21,708 nucleotides of DNA from Alphaproteobacteria bacterium (GCA_002701555.1 NZVS01000072.1:35765-57472); one strand, 5' to 3'. Numbered from the stretch's first letter, positions 7,853 to 14,714 are shown. Notes: generated by a model not told the origin, from the letters alone. Program-made: numbers and translations.

Positions 7853-7882
7853 TTGTCATTTAGGGCAAAACAATATTATTAT
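7853..7882 (+). promoter_or_regulatory. Candidate promoter for the Wza-like gene
   Basis: TTGTCA (7853-7858) and TATTAT (7877-7882) are separated by 18 bases; each matches 5 of 6 consensus positions. The predicted start is near 7889, which leaves a leader of 20-55 bases before the candidate start codons. It lies inside the 157-base gap between the barrel gene and the export gene, so the two may also be co-transcribed. Confidence 0.4.
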
Positions 7883-7910
7883 AAATGATACACAGGGGCC
7901 TGATTCTCCA

Positions 7911-7946
7911 ATGATTCTTTTTGCTCCATGGTTCTCATGGTTATGA
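7911..7946 (+). CDS. Possible 11-codon leader peptide overlapping the Wza-like start
   Basis: A short frame encodes MILFAPWFSWL and ends in TGA at 7944-7946. That stop overlaps the ATG at 7943-7945 of the export gene in the ATGA manner typical of translational coupling. There is no good ribosome site upstream (AGGGG is about 13 bases away). Both frames could be chance; conservation in relatives would decide. Confidence 0.2.
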   Translation: MILFAPWFSWL

Positions 7947-8683
7947 ATATTAAAAAACGAATATTATATATAAGCATTTTTATTTCGGCAGTGATAATAG
8001 CTGTGTCCGGACAATATGTTTATGCTAATGGCGGGCAGGATGCTCTCGTAGTTATAGAAGATGCGGAACCGCTTTTGCCTGTTAAGAATGCTAAATCCGA
8101 AAACGCAACGGTTATCATTGAAAAAGAAGTGGTTGTAACCGAGACTGTTCCTGTGCAAGCACAAGAAGTCCTACCTGCGGAAACTGTTTTACTTGTAGAT
8201 GATCCAAATGGCATGACTATACGCAATGCTTATCGTGTGGGACCTGGCGATCGCTTGGAAATGACGGTTTATGGTGAAGATGGGTTATCAAAACAATATC
8301 AGGTAGATGGGCAAGGAAATATTTCTGTGCCATTGATTGGCGTTGTTTCTGTTGAGGGTTTGACTCCGATCGAAATTGAAGCTTTGGTGGCTGAACGATT
8401 GAGGGATGGCTATTTGATCGATCCGAGCGTAACAATAGAAATTACTGAATATCGCCCATTTTATATTATGGGTGAGGTTAGACGCCCAGGAAGCTACAAT
8501 TACATAGATGGCATGAATGTCCTAAACGCAGTGGCAGTTGGAGGCGGTTTTACTTATCGCGCGAAAACCAAGGAAATTGAGGTTGTGCGTTCTGCAGGAA
8601 ACGACAGCATGACTGTTACGTTGAAACCGGAAGACCAAATTATGCCGGGCGATATAATTCGCATTAAAGAACGTTTCTTTTGA
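7943..8683 (+). CDS. Polysaccharide export protein (Wza-like, Poly_export plus SLBB)
   Basis: About 246 residues. Signal peptide MNIKKRILYISIFISAVII then AVSGQYVYA; no lipobox cysteine, so unlike E. coli Wza it is probably not a lipoprotein. A poly-export domain follows (about 95-165: YRVGPGDRLEMTVYGEDGLS, VDGQGNISVPLIG, TPIEIEALVAERLRDGYL with DPSVTIEI), then one SLBB domain (about 170-240: FYIMGEVRRPGSYNYIDGMN, GGGFTYRAKTKEIEVVRS). It ends MPGDIIRIKERFF, typical of alphaproteobacterial members. It acts in the periplasm and outer membrane in exporting capsule or exopolysaccharide. The start is uncertain: 7928 is also possible but gives a poorer signal peptide and has no ribosome site, while 7943 overlaps the stop of a short upstream frame. 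The kinase gene follows 12 bases later. Confidence 0.88.
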   Translation: MNIKKRILYISIFISAVIIAVSGQYVYANGGQDALVVIEDAEPLLPVKNAKSENATVIIEKEVVVTETVPVQAQEVLPAETVLLVDDPNGMTIRNAYRVGPGDRLEMTVYGEDGLSKQYQVDGQGNISVPLIGVVSVEGLTPIEIEALVAERLRDGYLIDPSVTIEITEYRPFYIMGEVRRPGSYNYIDGMNVLNAVAVGGGFTYRAKTKEIEVVRSAGNDSMTVTLKPEDQIMPGDIIRIKERFF

Positions 8684-8695
8684 TAGGCCGATTTT

Positions 8696-10933
8696 ATGGA
8701 TAACCGCATGATAAATGAAAACCCAAATAATTCTCCGAAAATGTTGCACCACTTTGATGAGTTGGATGTAGATCTTCGTCGCCTTCTTATGCTTTTATGG
8801 CGCAGGAAGTGGATTGTTATGGGTATTGTTGTTGTAACTGTTGCCGCGGCCGCAATTATTTCATCTCTACTTCCGACCAGATATACAGCGCAGTCTCTGG
8901 TAATGATTGAAAGTGAAAGCATTAATCCGAAAAGTATTGAGCTGCAAAACTTTATGTCGGAAATGCGCCTTGATACAGCTTTGGTTTTAAGCGAAGTTGA
9001 GGTTTTGAAGTCTCGTGAAACAGCACGCCGTGTTATTATGCGCCTTAATATGATGGCGGAGGGAGAGGCTCCCTCACAATCTTTGATGACAACACCGGCT
9101 GATAATGAAGCTGAATTTAAAAGCCTCTCTGTTTACCGAACAGAAATGACATCAGATGAAAATCCTGTTTTATCTGATAAAATGAACCGCGCTATAGCTG
9201 TATTCCAGAAAAATCTTGCTGTAAAACCAGTTCCCGGATCTTATGTGATCCAGATTTCTTACACATCAGGTGACCCGCAAAGAGCCGCTCTTGTTGCGAA
9301 TACTGTGATGGATGTCTATATGGAGCAGCGTTTGGAAGAAAAGTTTCTTGCGACACAGAAAGTTACAAACTGGCTCGATAACCGCTTAACAGCATTAAGA
9401 GAGCAGGTCCGTCAGTCTGAAAAAGCGGTAGAGGATTATAGGTCCCGTAATAATCTGATTGAAGGCGCGCGTTTTGAAATGACAGCTCAGCAGCTTTCAG
9501 AATTGAATTCCCAGCTTGTATTGGCCAAATCTGAGAGAGCGGAAGCGCTGGCTAGACTTAATGACAGTGAGGGATATGTTGCAAGCTCGGGTGTTGCAGA
9601 TGCTAGCCCCGATGTATTGAATGCGCGTTACATACAGGATTTAAAGAGGTCAGAAACTGAGTTGTTGCAACAGAAGGCTGATTTATCTTCCCGCTATGGA
9701 CCAAAACACCCTACAATAATTAAGATCAACGCTGAGCTAGCTGATTTGCGGACAACTCTAAGACGCGAAACAAAACAAGTAGCCGATTCAGTGCGTGCGG
9801 AATATGAAGTCGCAAATGCACGTGTAGAAGAACTGCAGCGGGCTCTTGAAGAAATGCAGGGCCAAAAGCGTGTTGAGAACAAAGCCATGATTGAACTTCG
9901 TGAGCTTAGTCGCGAAGCAGAATCCAACCGTCTCATTTTTGATAACTTCCTCGAAACATATAAGCGCTCCGACCAAAGAGAGCAGTTGGAAGGGCCTGAG
10001 GCGCGCGTTCTTTCTTATGCAACTGTTCCCGATAACCCTTCTTATCCAAATAAACCACTAATTATCTCTCTGGCAGCGGCTATCTCCTTGTTTCTTGGAA
10101 TTGCATTTGTGCTGATACTTGAAAAACTTGATAACGCATTTAGAAGTGCATCTCAGTTAGAGCAAAGAACAGGATATCCGTGCTTTGGTCTTATCCCCGC
10201 CGCTGATTCATCTGTAATTAAGAACGGTATAGCTGATTATATTCTTAAAAAGCCATCTTCTGCTGTCGCTGAGTCAATTAGGACATTAAGAATGGTTCTA
10301 AACCTAAGATCTGGAAGCGATGAGGCTAACCGACCACGTGTGGTAACTGTAACATCATCCCTGCCTGCAGAGGGTAAGACAACGATTTCAGCATGGCTCG
10401 GCCGTGTTGCTGCAAAATCAGGTGAGAAAGTCATTGTTATTGATTGTGATTTAAGGCGTCCTAACCTGCATCGCGTTATGAAGACGTCTAATGAAAAAAC
10501 ACTTGTTGATTATCTTACTGGTGACATGAAGTTAAATCAGGTTATTAATAAAGATGATCCATCGGGTGCACATGTGATATATGCACGCGCGGTCGCCAAT
10601 TCAGCGCTTGACCTGATTTCTTCAGAAAAAATGCGCAAGCTAATCAAGTCTCTAAAAGAAACATATGACCTAGTAATTTTGGATACGCCCGCGGCACTTG
10701 CGGTATCAGATGCTAGAATCCTTGCCAGTGAATCCGACTTCACTTTGTATATTGTGGAATGGGATAAAACACCTCGCGAAGTTGTAACTACAGGGGTCAA
10801 ACAATTCTCCGACTTTGGCTATGAGAGCCTCGCCTTCGTTCTGTCAGGTGTGGATGTTAGAAGACATGCCAGATATGGTTACGGTGACACGGCATATTAT
10901 TATGGTAGATATCGAGAATATTATCAGGAATAG
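8696..10933 (+). CDS. Polysaccharide co-polymerase / BY-kinase (Wzc/ExoP-like)
   Basis: A 745-residue inner-membrane protein. It has a Wzz domain with membrane helix 1 near residues 39-59 (WIVMGIVVVTVAAAAIISSL), a periplasmic coiled-coil region (about 200-420) and a GNVR-type end (VLSYATVPDNPSYPNKPL) leading into helix 2 (about 451-473). The cytoplasmic tyrosine kinase domain has Walker A SSLPAEGKTT (about 554-563), Walker A' VIVIDCDLRRPNLH (about 580-593) and Walker B LVILDTPAAL (near 660). The C-terminal tail carries eight tyrosines in the last 20 residues, the usual autophosphorylation cluster. It controls polymer length and export with the upstream Wza-like protein. Full-length kinase and Wzz parts are fused, as in Wzc and ExoP. 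It is followed by a strong terminator. Confidence 0.93.
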   Translation: MDNRMINENPNNSPKMLHHFDELDVDLRRLLMLLWRRKWIVMGIVVVTVAAAAIISSLLPTRYTAQSLVMIESESINPKSIELQNFMSEMRLDTALVLSEVEVLKSRETARRVIMRLNMMAEGEAPSQSLMTTPADNEAEFKSLSVYRTEMTSDENPVLSDKMNRAIAVFQKNLAVKPVPGSYVIQISYTSGDPQRAALVANTVMDVYMEQRLEEKFLATQKVTNWLDNRLTALREQVRQSEKAVEDYRSRNNLIEGARFEMTAQQLSELNSQLVLAKSERAEALARLNDSEGYVASSGVADASPDVLNARYIQDLKRSETELLQQKADLSSRYGPKHPTIIKINAELADLRTTLRRETKQVADSVRAEYEVANARVEELQRALEEMQGQKRVENKAMIELRELSREAESNRLIFDNFLETYKRSDQREQLEGPEARVLSYATVPDNPSYPNKPLIISLAAAISLFLGIAFVLILEKLDNAFRSASQLEQRTGYPCFGLIPAADSSVIKNGIADYILKKPSSAVAESIRTLRMVLNLRSGSDEANRPRVVTVTSSLPAEGKTTISAWLGRVAAKSGEKVIVIDCDLRRPNLHRVMKTSNEKTLVDYLTGDMKLNQVINKDDPSGAHVIYARAVANSALDLISSEKMRKLIKSLKETYDLVILDTPAALAVSDARILASESDFTLYIVEWDKTPREVVTTGVKQFSDFGYESLAFVLSGVDVRRHARYGYGDTAYYYGRYREYYQE

Positions 10934-10940
10934 GCAATTC

Positions 10941-10969
10941 TTGACAAAAGAACAATTATAGAACATATT
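10941..10969 (+). promoter_or_regulatory. Candidate promoter upstream of a terminator
   Basis: A perfect TTGACA (10941-10946) is followed after 17 bases by CATATT (10964-10969, 4 of 6), with TATTCT two bases further on. It starts 8 bases after the kinase stop. The predicted transcript (start near 10976) meets the terminator hairpin at 11002 after about 25 bases, before reaching the gene at 11054. If real, it is either attenuated or yields a very short RNA. Confidence 0.35.
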
Positions 10970-11001
10970 CTATTTAACAACGCCATATTTGTATTTAAAC
11001 A

Positions 11002-11028
11002 AACCGTCCGCAGGGGCGGTTTTTTTTA
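11002..11028 (+). terminator. Rho-independent terminator of the polysaccharide export operon
   Basis: AACCGTCC-GCAG-GGGCGGTT forms an 8-base-pair stem (one G-T pair) with a tetraloop, immediately followed by a run of Ts (11020-11028). It lies 68 bases after the kinase stop and only 25 bases before the next ATG. Confidence 0.85.
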
Positions 11029-11053
11029 TTTCTAAAACTTAAGGAGAAACCAA

Positions 11054-11389
11054 ATGACACTTTTACCCGTTGACTCAAATGATAATGTAATCCCGGCATT
11101 GGCATTAAAAACCGGAGGCGCACAAACAATAGCAGTTGTTACATCTTCCTCTGCCAGAAATCCAATAGCTTTCAGTGAAAACACGCGAATAGTTAGTTTA
11201 TACGCAGATGTGCCTTTGTATCTGAATTTTGGCGAATCTGATGTTAATGCTGCTTCCGATGATCACTATTTTCCAGCCGGTATATATTATGATTTTTCTA
11301 TAGGCGGAAACGGGAACGATCACACCCCCTATGTATCTGCGCTTGCAGCTGAAGAAAACGGAACACTTTATATATCTGAAAAAAAATAA
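11054..11389 (+). CDS. Small hypothetical protein, resembles a phage-associated beta protein
   Basis: A 111-residue soluble protein with a strong ribosome site (AAGGAGA, 7 bases before the ATG). No signal peptide or membrane segment. It begins MTLLPVDSNDNVIPALALK, then TGGAQTIAV, and has TRIVSLYADVPLYLNFG, DHYFPAGIYYDFSIGG and a final GTLYISEKK. The all-beta look and these phrases recall small hypothetical proteins in alphaproteobacterial prophage-like regions, but I cannot name a family, and no other phage genes are visible. The gene sits between the kinase terminator and its own terminator. Its promoter is not obvious, because only 25 bases separate it from the upstream terminator. Confidence 0.6.
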   Translation: MTLLPVDSNDNVIPALALKTGGAQTIAVVTSSSARNPIAFSENTRIVSLYADVPLYLNFGESDVNAASDDHYFPAGIYYDFSIGGNGNDHTPYVSALAAEENGTLYISEKK

Positions 11390-11396
11390 TTGTAGC

Positions 11397-11423
11397 GCGG
11401 GCTGTTCCCCAAAGGCAGCCCGC
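11397..11423. terminator. Inverted repeat between convergent genes, likely bidirectional terminator
   Basis: GCGGGCTG (11397-11404) and CAGCCCGC (11416-11423) form a perfect 8-base-pair stem with an 11-base loop between the converging ends of the small orphan gene (plus) and the DJ-1-like gene (minus). The T-tracts are imperfect: TGTTT on plus; on minus an eight-T run begins about 9 bases after the stem. Confidence 0.6.
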
Positions 11424-11440
11424 TGTTTACATGTTGCGAT

Positions 11441-12130
11441 TCACATAAGTTTTTCAAGAAGAATTTTACTGAGTTCAGCAACGGAGGCAGGATTTTGTCC
11501 GGTGATTAAATTATCATCTTGTATAACATGGCTTTTCATAGGGCCGGCATTTTCAAAGATCCCGCCACACTCGCGCAATTTTCTTTCTAATAAGAAAGGT
11601 AGAGCTTCGTGCATATTCATTTCACGCTCTTCTTCATCTGTAAAGCTGTTCACCTTTCTGTCCTTCACCAAAGGTGAGCCGTTACTTTTTTTTGCATTTA
11701 CCAGTGCTGCCGGGCCATGACAAACTGCAGCTATAATTTTTCCATTCTTATCCATGTCTTCAACAAAATTAATTACATTTTTGTCGTTTGGCAGATCCCA
11801 CATCGCGCCATAACCGCCCGGAAAGTAAACACCTTCATATGCGCCGGATTTCAAATTTGCTAAATTAAGAGGCTTTTTTATTTTTTCCAGAGAAGCTTCG
11901 TCTTTCATAAAACGTTGCACGAATTTATTATTTTTCGAAACATCGTCTTTATCAAAACTATCGGGTGCCGGATGGGCTTCTTTGCCTTGAATGGTCGCAA
12001 TATCAATATCTATGTTATTGTCAGCGAGCTTATAATAAGGCTCCGCCATTTCTTGATAATGGAAACCCGTTGGTTGGCCCGCTTCCCCCATCTCAGTTGT
12101 TTTAGTCAGGACGAATAAAAGTTTCGTCAT
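11441..12130 (-). CDS. DJ-1/PfpI superfamily protein, Hsp31-like
   Basis: Taken from the ATG at 12128-12130 (229 residues, MTKLLFVLTKTTEMGEAGQP). A longer in-frame extension to 12262 would overlap the end of the preceding gene and is rejected. AGAAAGGG lies about 10 bases upstream of the chosen start. The nucleophile elbow is AAVCHGPAAL (Cys137), with VYFPGGYGAMWDLPND before it and the C-terminal HVIQDDNLITGQNP strand typical of Hsp31-type members of the glutamine-amidotransferase fold. Relatives act as glyoxalase III or chaperone/deglycase proteins on methylglyoxal damage. The usual GGHG is GGYG here. It is cytoplasmic, with no signal peptide. It is the most downstream of the minus-strand genes in this block and is separated from the lipoprotein gene by a terminator. 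Confidence 0.82.
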   Translation of the reverse strand: MTKLLFVLTKTTEMGEAGQPTGFHYQEMAEPYYKLADNNIDIDIATIQGKEAHPAPDSFDKDDVSKNNKFVQRFMKDEASLEKIKKPLNLANLKSGAYEGVYFPGGYGAMWDLPNDKNVINFVEDMDKNGKIIAAVCHGPAALVNAKKSNGSPLVKDRKVNSFTDEEEREMNMHEALPFLLERKLRECGGIFENAGPMKSHVIQDDNLITGQNPASVAELSKILLEKLM

Positions 12131-12180
12131 AATATATGAACCCTTTCTATCAGATGTGAATCTAATCCATAAGGTAAACG

Positions 12181-12205
12181 AAAAAAAGGGGGCTCTGTTC
12201 CCCCT
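12181..12205 (-). terminator. Rho-independent terminator after the lipoprotein gene
   Basis: On the minus strand AGGGGG-aacagag-CCCCCT forms a 6-base-pair GC stem followed by seven Ts (complement of the A run at 12181-12187). It lies about 20 bases beyond the stop of the lipoprotein gene. Confidence 0.8.
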
Positions 12206-12224
12206 AAATATAAGTGCAAAAAAT

Positions 12225-12743
12225 TTAGATATTGAAAGTGACGTTTTGATCGGGAACTGCAAAGCTTTGCTGGTCTGAGCATGAAACTATGTATTCACCA
12301 TCAGTCGTTTGCGCCCTATAACATTGATTGCCTTGGAGTAGAACTTCCCAATTGTTTACGGAGTTATCATATTCTTCGAGTAGATGAGGAGCTTTTCTTT
12401 CAAAGAAGTTACGCACTTGTCTGGCCATATTTTCACCTTCTTCACCATATTGCATTTTGAAGCGGACTACTCCGCCAGTGGCTAGATGCATCATTCTTTC
12501 GGCCCGCGGTATTTGTCCGACTGGTAGAGGATCTGTTCGATCGTCGGAAAGGGCCTGGTCTACCAAAGCCATAGCCCGATTAACTTCAAGGCAGGAAAAA
12601 TCCCAGGAAACATGCTTTGTACCTTGTGTGGTTTGACAGGAAGCTTCATTAAAAACCTTAGGTGTGGAAGCGCAGCCCCCCAAAACACCGGCACCAGCCA
12701 ATAATCCGGCTATAGTTGCTTTTTGAAAACTAGATACTGCCAT
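12225..12743 (-). CDS. Hypothetical lipoprotein
   Basis: A 172-residue protein with a clear lipoprotein signal (MAVSSFQKATIAGLLAGAGV then LGGC; Cys24 is the lipidation site, followed by ASTPK). The mature part contains four further cysteines, possibly in disulfides, and an SFAVPDQNVTFNI end. It is probably anchored to the outer membrane, since the residue after Cys is Ala rather than Asp. I do not recognise a family. It has a near-perfect promoter (12769-12796), an AAAGGAGA ribosome site (12749-12756) and a terminator, so it forms a strong monocistronic unit and is likely well expressed. Confidence 0.78.
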   Translation of the reverse strand: MAVSSFQKATIAGLLAGAGVLGGCASTPKVFNEASCQTTQGTKHVSWDFSCLEVNRAMALVDQALSDDRTDPLPVGQIPRAERMMHLATGGVVRFKMQYGEEGENMARQVRNFFERKAPHLLEEYDNSVNNWEVLLQGNQCYRAQTTDGEYIVSCSDQQSFAVPDQNVTFNI

Positions 12744-12768
12744 TGATATTCTCCTTTTATAGTTGAAT

Positions 12769-12796
12769 ATTATAGCGGATTTATTGATTATGTCAA
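12769..12796 (-). promoter_or_regulatory. Near-consensus sigma70-type promoter of the lipoprotein gene
   Basis: On the minus strand TTGACA (12791-12796) and TATAAT (12769-12774) are both perfect, with a 16-base spacer. Transcription should start near 12762, giving a leader of about 18 bases that includes AAAGGAGA. Confidence 0.8.
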
Positions 12797-12829
12797 TAAA
12801 ATAAGAATTTATCTATTTATTTTAATGGC

Positions 12830-13564
12830 TTAGGAAGGCAATGATGCCTGTATCTGTGCTTGGTTTTCAATGTTGTATCCACTTGAGCGGCTAAAACCCA
12901 GATACTCCATTGTTCTGCTTTCATCTTCAGGAAGAATAAACAACGCCACATCAGTCATATGAATATTTGATGATCCCCCATTGCGATTTTCGCGCGCCAA
13001 ATTAAGCACAGTTCGCCAAGTTTGTGCATCAATGTTAACGCAGCCATTTGAGATATAATTATCAGCGGATGTCGGGCTTAAGAGGCGTTGTGGTCTGTTT
13101 TCTGATTGAACCGCTGTCCATGTTTGATGCAAGGACGTACACAAAGTGCGTTCTCTGTTACATATAAAGTGTAAAAGAGTATTTGTCCCATAGCTTTTAT
13201 AAGCTTCTTCATCGCGGTAAAGCTGAATAGAAAAATGCCCTGCAGGTGTAACCGGGCGGTTCCAGCTGGGTTCGTCCGTTGACCCGAGATCATCTCCCTT
13301 TTGTTTGCCGAGAAGGACGGGGGCAGTTGCTATTTCTTGCCCTTCATCAAAAATATGAATTCGCGCTCTATTTTTATCAACAACTATAAAATCTGAATAA
13401 CCCCGATTACGGATTTCACCTAAAGCTGCCCTTGCCTGAGAAGATAATCCTTCGTCGGAAGCGCTTACAGGGGTGGGTTCTTGAATCTCAGCCTGAGCTG
13501 TTACCGGTTGGAATGCCAAGCCAAGTGAAAGAAGGGTAAGTTTTGATAGCCTCTTGAATTTCAT
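12830..13564 (-). CDS. L,D-transpeptidase-like (YkuD) periplasmic protein
   Basis: Taken from the ATG at 13562-13564 (244 residues), preceded by GGGACAG and consistent with a transcription start near 13584; upstream in-frame ATG (13576) and TTG (13582) starts would leave almost no leader. Signal peptide MKFKRLSKLTLLSLGLAFQP then VTAQA. The YkuD-like domain starts with SDFIVVDKNRARIHIFDEGQ, has RPVTPAGHFSIQLY and ends with YISNGCVNIDAQTW, where Cys175 is the expected catalytic cysteine. The common SHGC is SNGC here. Such enzymes make L,D crosslinks in peptidoglycan or attach proteins to it; others are murein hydrolases or unassigned. Two extra cysteines lie in CNRERTLC. It is transcribed from a perfect promoter. 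No terminator separates it from the lipoprotein gene, so some read-through is possible. Confidence 0.78.
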   Translation of the reverse strand: MKFKRLSKLTLLSLGLAFQPVTAQAEIQEPTPVSASDEGLSSQARAALGEIRNRGYSDFIVVDKNRARIHIFDEGQEIATAPVLLGKQKGDDLGSTDEPSWNRPVTPAGHFSIQLYRDEEAYKSYGTNTLLHFICNRERTLCTSLHQTWTAVQSENRPQRLLSPTSADNYISNGCVNIDAQTWRTVLNLARENRNGGSSNIHMTDVALFILPEDESRTMEYLGFSRSSGYNIENQAQIQASLPS

Positions 13565-13590
13565 TTTCTGTCCCATTTGCAAGTCCGCAA

Positions 13591-13619
13591 ATTATACCCA
13601 ATCATTAATATTATGTCAA
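13591..13619 (-). promoter_or_regulatory. Perfect sigma70-type promoter of the L,D-transpeptidase-like gene
   Basis: On the minus strand TTGACA (13614-13619) and TATAAT (13591-13596) are both perfect and exactly 17 bases apart. The predicted start near 13584 leaves 20 bases before the ATG at 13564, which supports that start codon. Confidence 0.85.
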
Positions 13620-13643
13620 ACATAAACTTGGCTTCTACCTATG

Positions 13644-13675
13644 AAAAAAGCCGGAGATTTGCATCCCCGGCTTTT
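13644..13675 (-). terminator. Rho-independent terminator of the Gly/Ser-repeat protein gene
   Basis: AAAAGCCGG (13667-13675 complement) pairs with CCGGCTTTT (13646-13654 complement) around a 12-base loop, followed by more Ts on the minus strand (the six-A run at 13644-13649). It lies 15 bases beyond the stop at 13691. Confidence 0.8.
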
Positions 13676-13690
13676 CCTGATTCTTAATTT

Positions 13691-14605
13691 TTATTGTGTG
13701 CCTGAAGGCGCAGGAGCTGCTCTGCCTGGCTGGCTTTGCTCGCTACCGACAAATGTAACATTTACATTTGTTGAAGGATTTGCCTGTGCAGCTGGTTTTC
13801 TTGCGCTTGCAGCACCGTTAAGTGAGTCCAAAACTGAAACCATGTTTCCTAGGTTAGGATCATTAAGCTGCTCTCCATACTGACGAACTGTAGCTAGTGT
13901 GCGTGCTCCCTGATCAGGCGCGCTAATCATAACCTGAGCATCAACATTTCCTTCAGTTACTGTTTTTGTACAGCCGCTATCCGGTGACATAGTAGAGATA
14001 CCACCGCCAACTACTGGAATAGTTGCACTGAAGCCCTCGGAACAGAAGCCTGCACCGATAATTGTACCAGCAGCACCTGCTGGAATTCTAGCTGCTTCAT
14101 AATTATCTCCACCAACTGTAACGCTGGAGTTATCGTTAACAGTTGTTTGGTTACCTGTAGCAGATGCATTACCGCTATTGGAGCCGTTAACTGTAGCTGA
14201 ACCACCTTGTGCGGAACCGCCTTGGCCACCAAATGAGCCGCCGGAAGTACCTGTAGATGAGCCGCCTTGGCCACCGAATGAACCACCAGAAATACCTGTA
14301 GATGTTGATGAGCCGCCTTGTGAATATGAGTTACCGCCACTTGCATATGCGCCTGATGTCGCATTTGAGCTTGATGATGATGAAGAATTTGCAGTTGCAG
14401 TATTCTGATTTGTATTTTGGTTTGTGTTGGTGATAGGACCAACTGAAACTGTGTTGTCACCTGGTGTAGTAGGCGGGTTAATTGGTTCAAGTACACATGT
14501 GCTTGAGCTACAAGGAGTTTGCTGTGCATTGGCTTCATCGGCACCTGCACCAAAAGTGAAAGCTGCTGCTGCACCTACCATTAAAGTTTTTACTGTATTA
14601 TTCAT
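13691..14605 (-). CDS. Secreted Gly/Ser/Asn-rich repeat protein, unknown function
   Basis: Taken from the ATG at 14603-14605 (304 residues), with AAAGGG about 9 bases upstream; a longer start at 14623 would use up that site. Signal peptide MNNTVKTLMVGAAAAFTFGA then GADEANAQ. Residues about 45-165 are low complexity, with TNTNQNTNQNT, a Ser run and a tandem 15-residue unit containing GGSFGGQGGS. The C-terminal half is globular: AARIPAGAAGTIIGAGFCSE, SDSGC-like cysteine pairs and NPSTNVNVTFVG. The end is Pro/Ala-rich. I recognise no family. The composition suggests an exported surface or matrix protein with a flexible linker. It is divergent from the 14799 gene across a 193-base regulatory region and has its own promoter and terminator. 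Confidence 0.7.
   Translation of the reverse strand: MNNTVKTLMVGAAAAFTFGAGADEANAQQTPCSSSTCVLEPINPPTTPGDNTVSVGPITNTNQNTNQNTATANSSSSSSSNATSGAYASGGNSYSQGGSSTSTGISGGSFGGQGGSSTGTSGGSFGGQGGSAQGGSATVNGSNSGNASATGNQTTVNDNSSVTVGGDNYEAARIPAGAAGTIIGAGFCSEGFSATIPVVGGGISTMSPDSGCTKTVTEGNVDAQVMISAPDQGARTLATVRQYGEQLNDPNLGNMVSVLDSLNGAASARKPAAQANPSTNVNVTFVGSEQSQPGRAAPAPSGTQ
14214..14325. repeat. Tandem 45-bp coding repeat in the Gly/Ser-rich gene
   Basis: The phrase ga(a/g)ccgccttggccacc recurs at 14214 and 14259 (45 bases apart), and a third partial copy starts at 14310 after a 6-base insertion. Each encodes a GGSFGGQGGSSTGT-type unit on the minus strand. Copy number could vary between strains by slippage. 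Confidence 0.7.
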
Positions 14606-14650
14606 TTGGAACACCCTTTCCATAAAAATTAATTCCGTTTGTGGAAACAG

Positions 14651-14680
14651 GTTATATATTAAATGCCGAAGTTATGTCAA
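14651..14680 (-). promoter_or_regulatory. Promoter of the Gly/Ser-repeat protein gene
   Basis: On the minus strand a perfect TTGACA (14675-14680) precedes TATAAC (14651-14656, 5 of 6) by 18 bases; TATATA at 16 bases is the alternative. The -35 reads TTGACATAA, as in the two promoters at 12796 and 13619. Confidence 0.6.
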
Positions 14681-14687
14681 GAAAAAA

Positions 14688-14702
14688 TTAACATAAAATT
14701 AA
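14688..14702. promoter_or_regulatory. CtrA-type box TTAA-N7-TTAA
   Basis: TTAA (14688-14691) and TTAA (14699-14702) are exactly 7 bases apart, the consensus spacing for the alphaproteobacterial cell-cycle regulator CtrA. It lies between the two divergent -35 elements at 14680 and 14715, a position from which both could be controlled. The region is very AT-rich, so chance is a real alternative. Confidence 0.35.
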
Positions 14703-14714
14703 TTTATTTTTTAT

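Noticed and set aside
12131..12262. Longer N-terminus for the DJ-1-like protein (start at 12262)
   Set aside because: It would overlap the end of the lipoprotein gene and cross its terminator; homologous sequence begins at the ATG at 12130.
14214..14325. Short tandem repeats as a possible CRISPR array
   Set aside because: Repeats are directly adjacent, in frame and coding, with no unique spacers.
14011..14574. 187-residue Gln/His-rich minus-strand frame
   Set aside because: It is a shifted reading of the repetitive Gly/Ser gene; no ribosome site and implausible composition.
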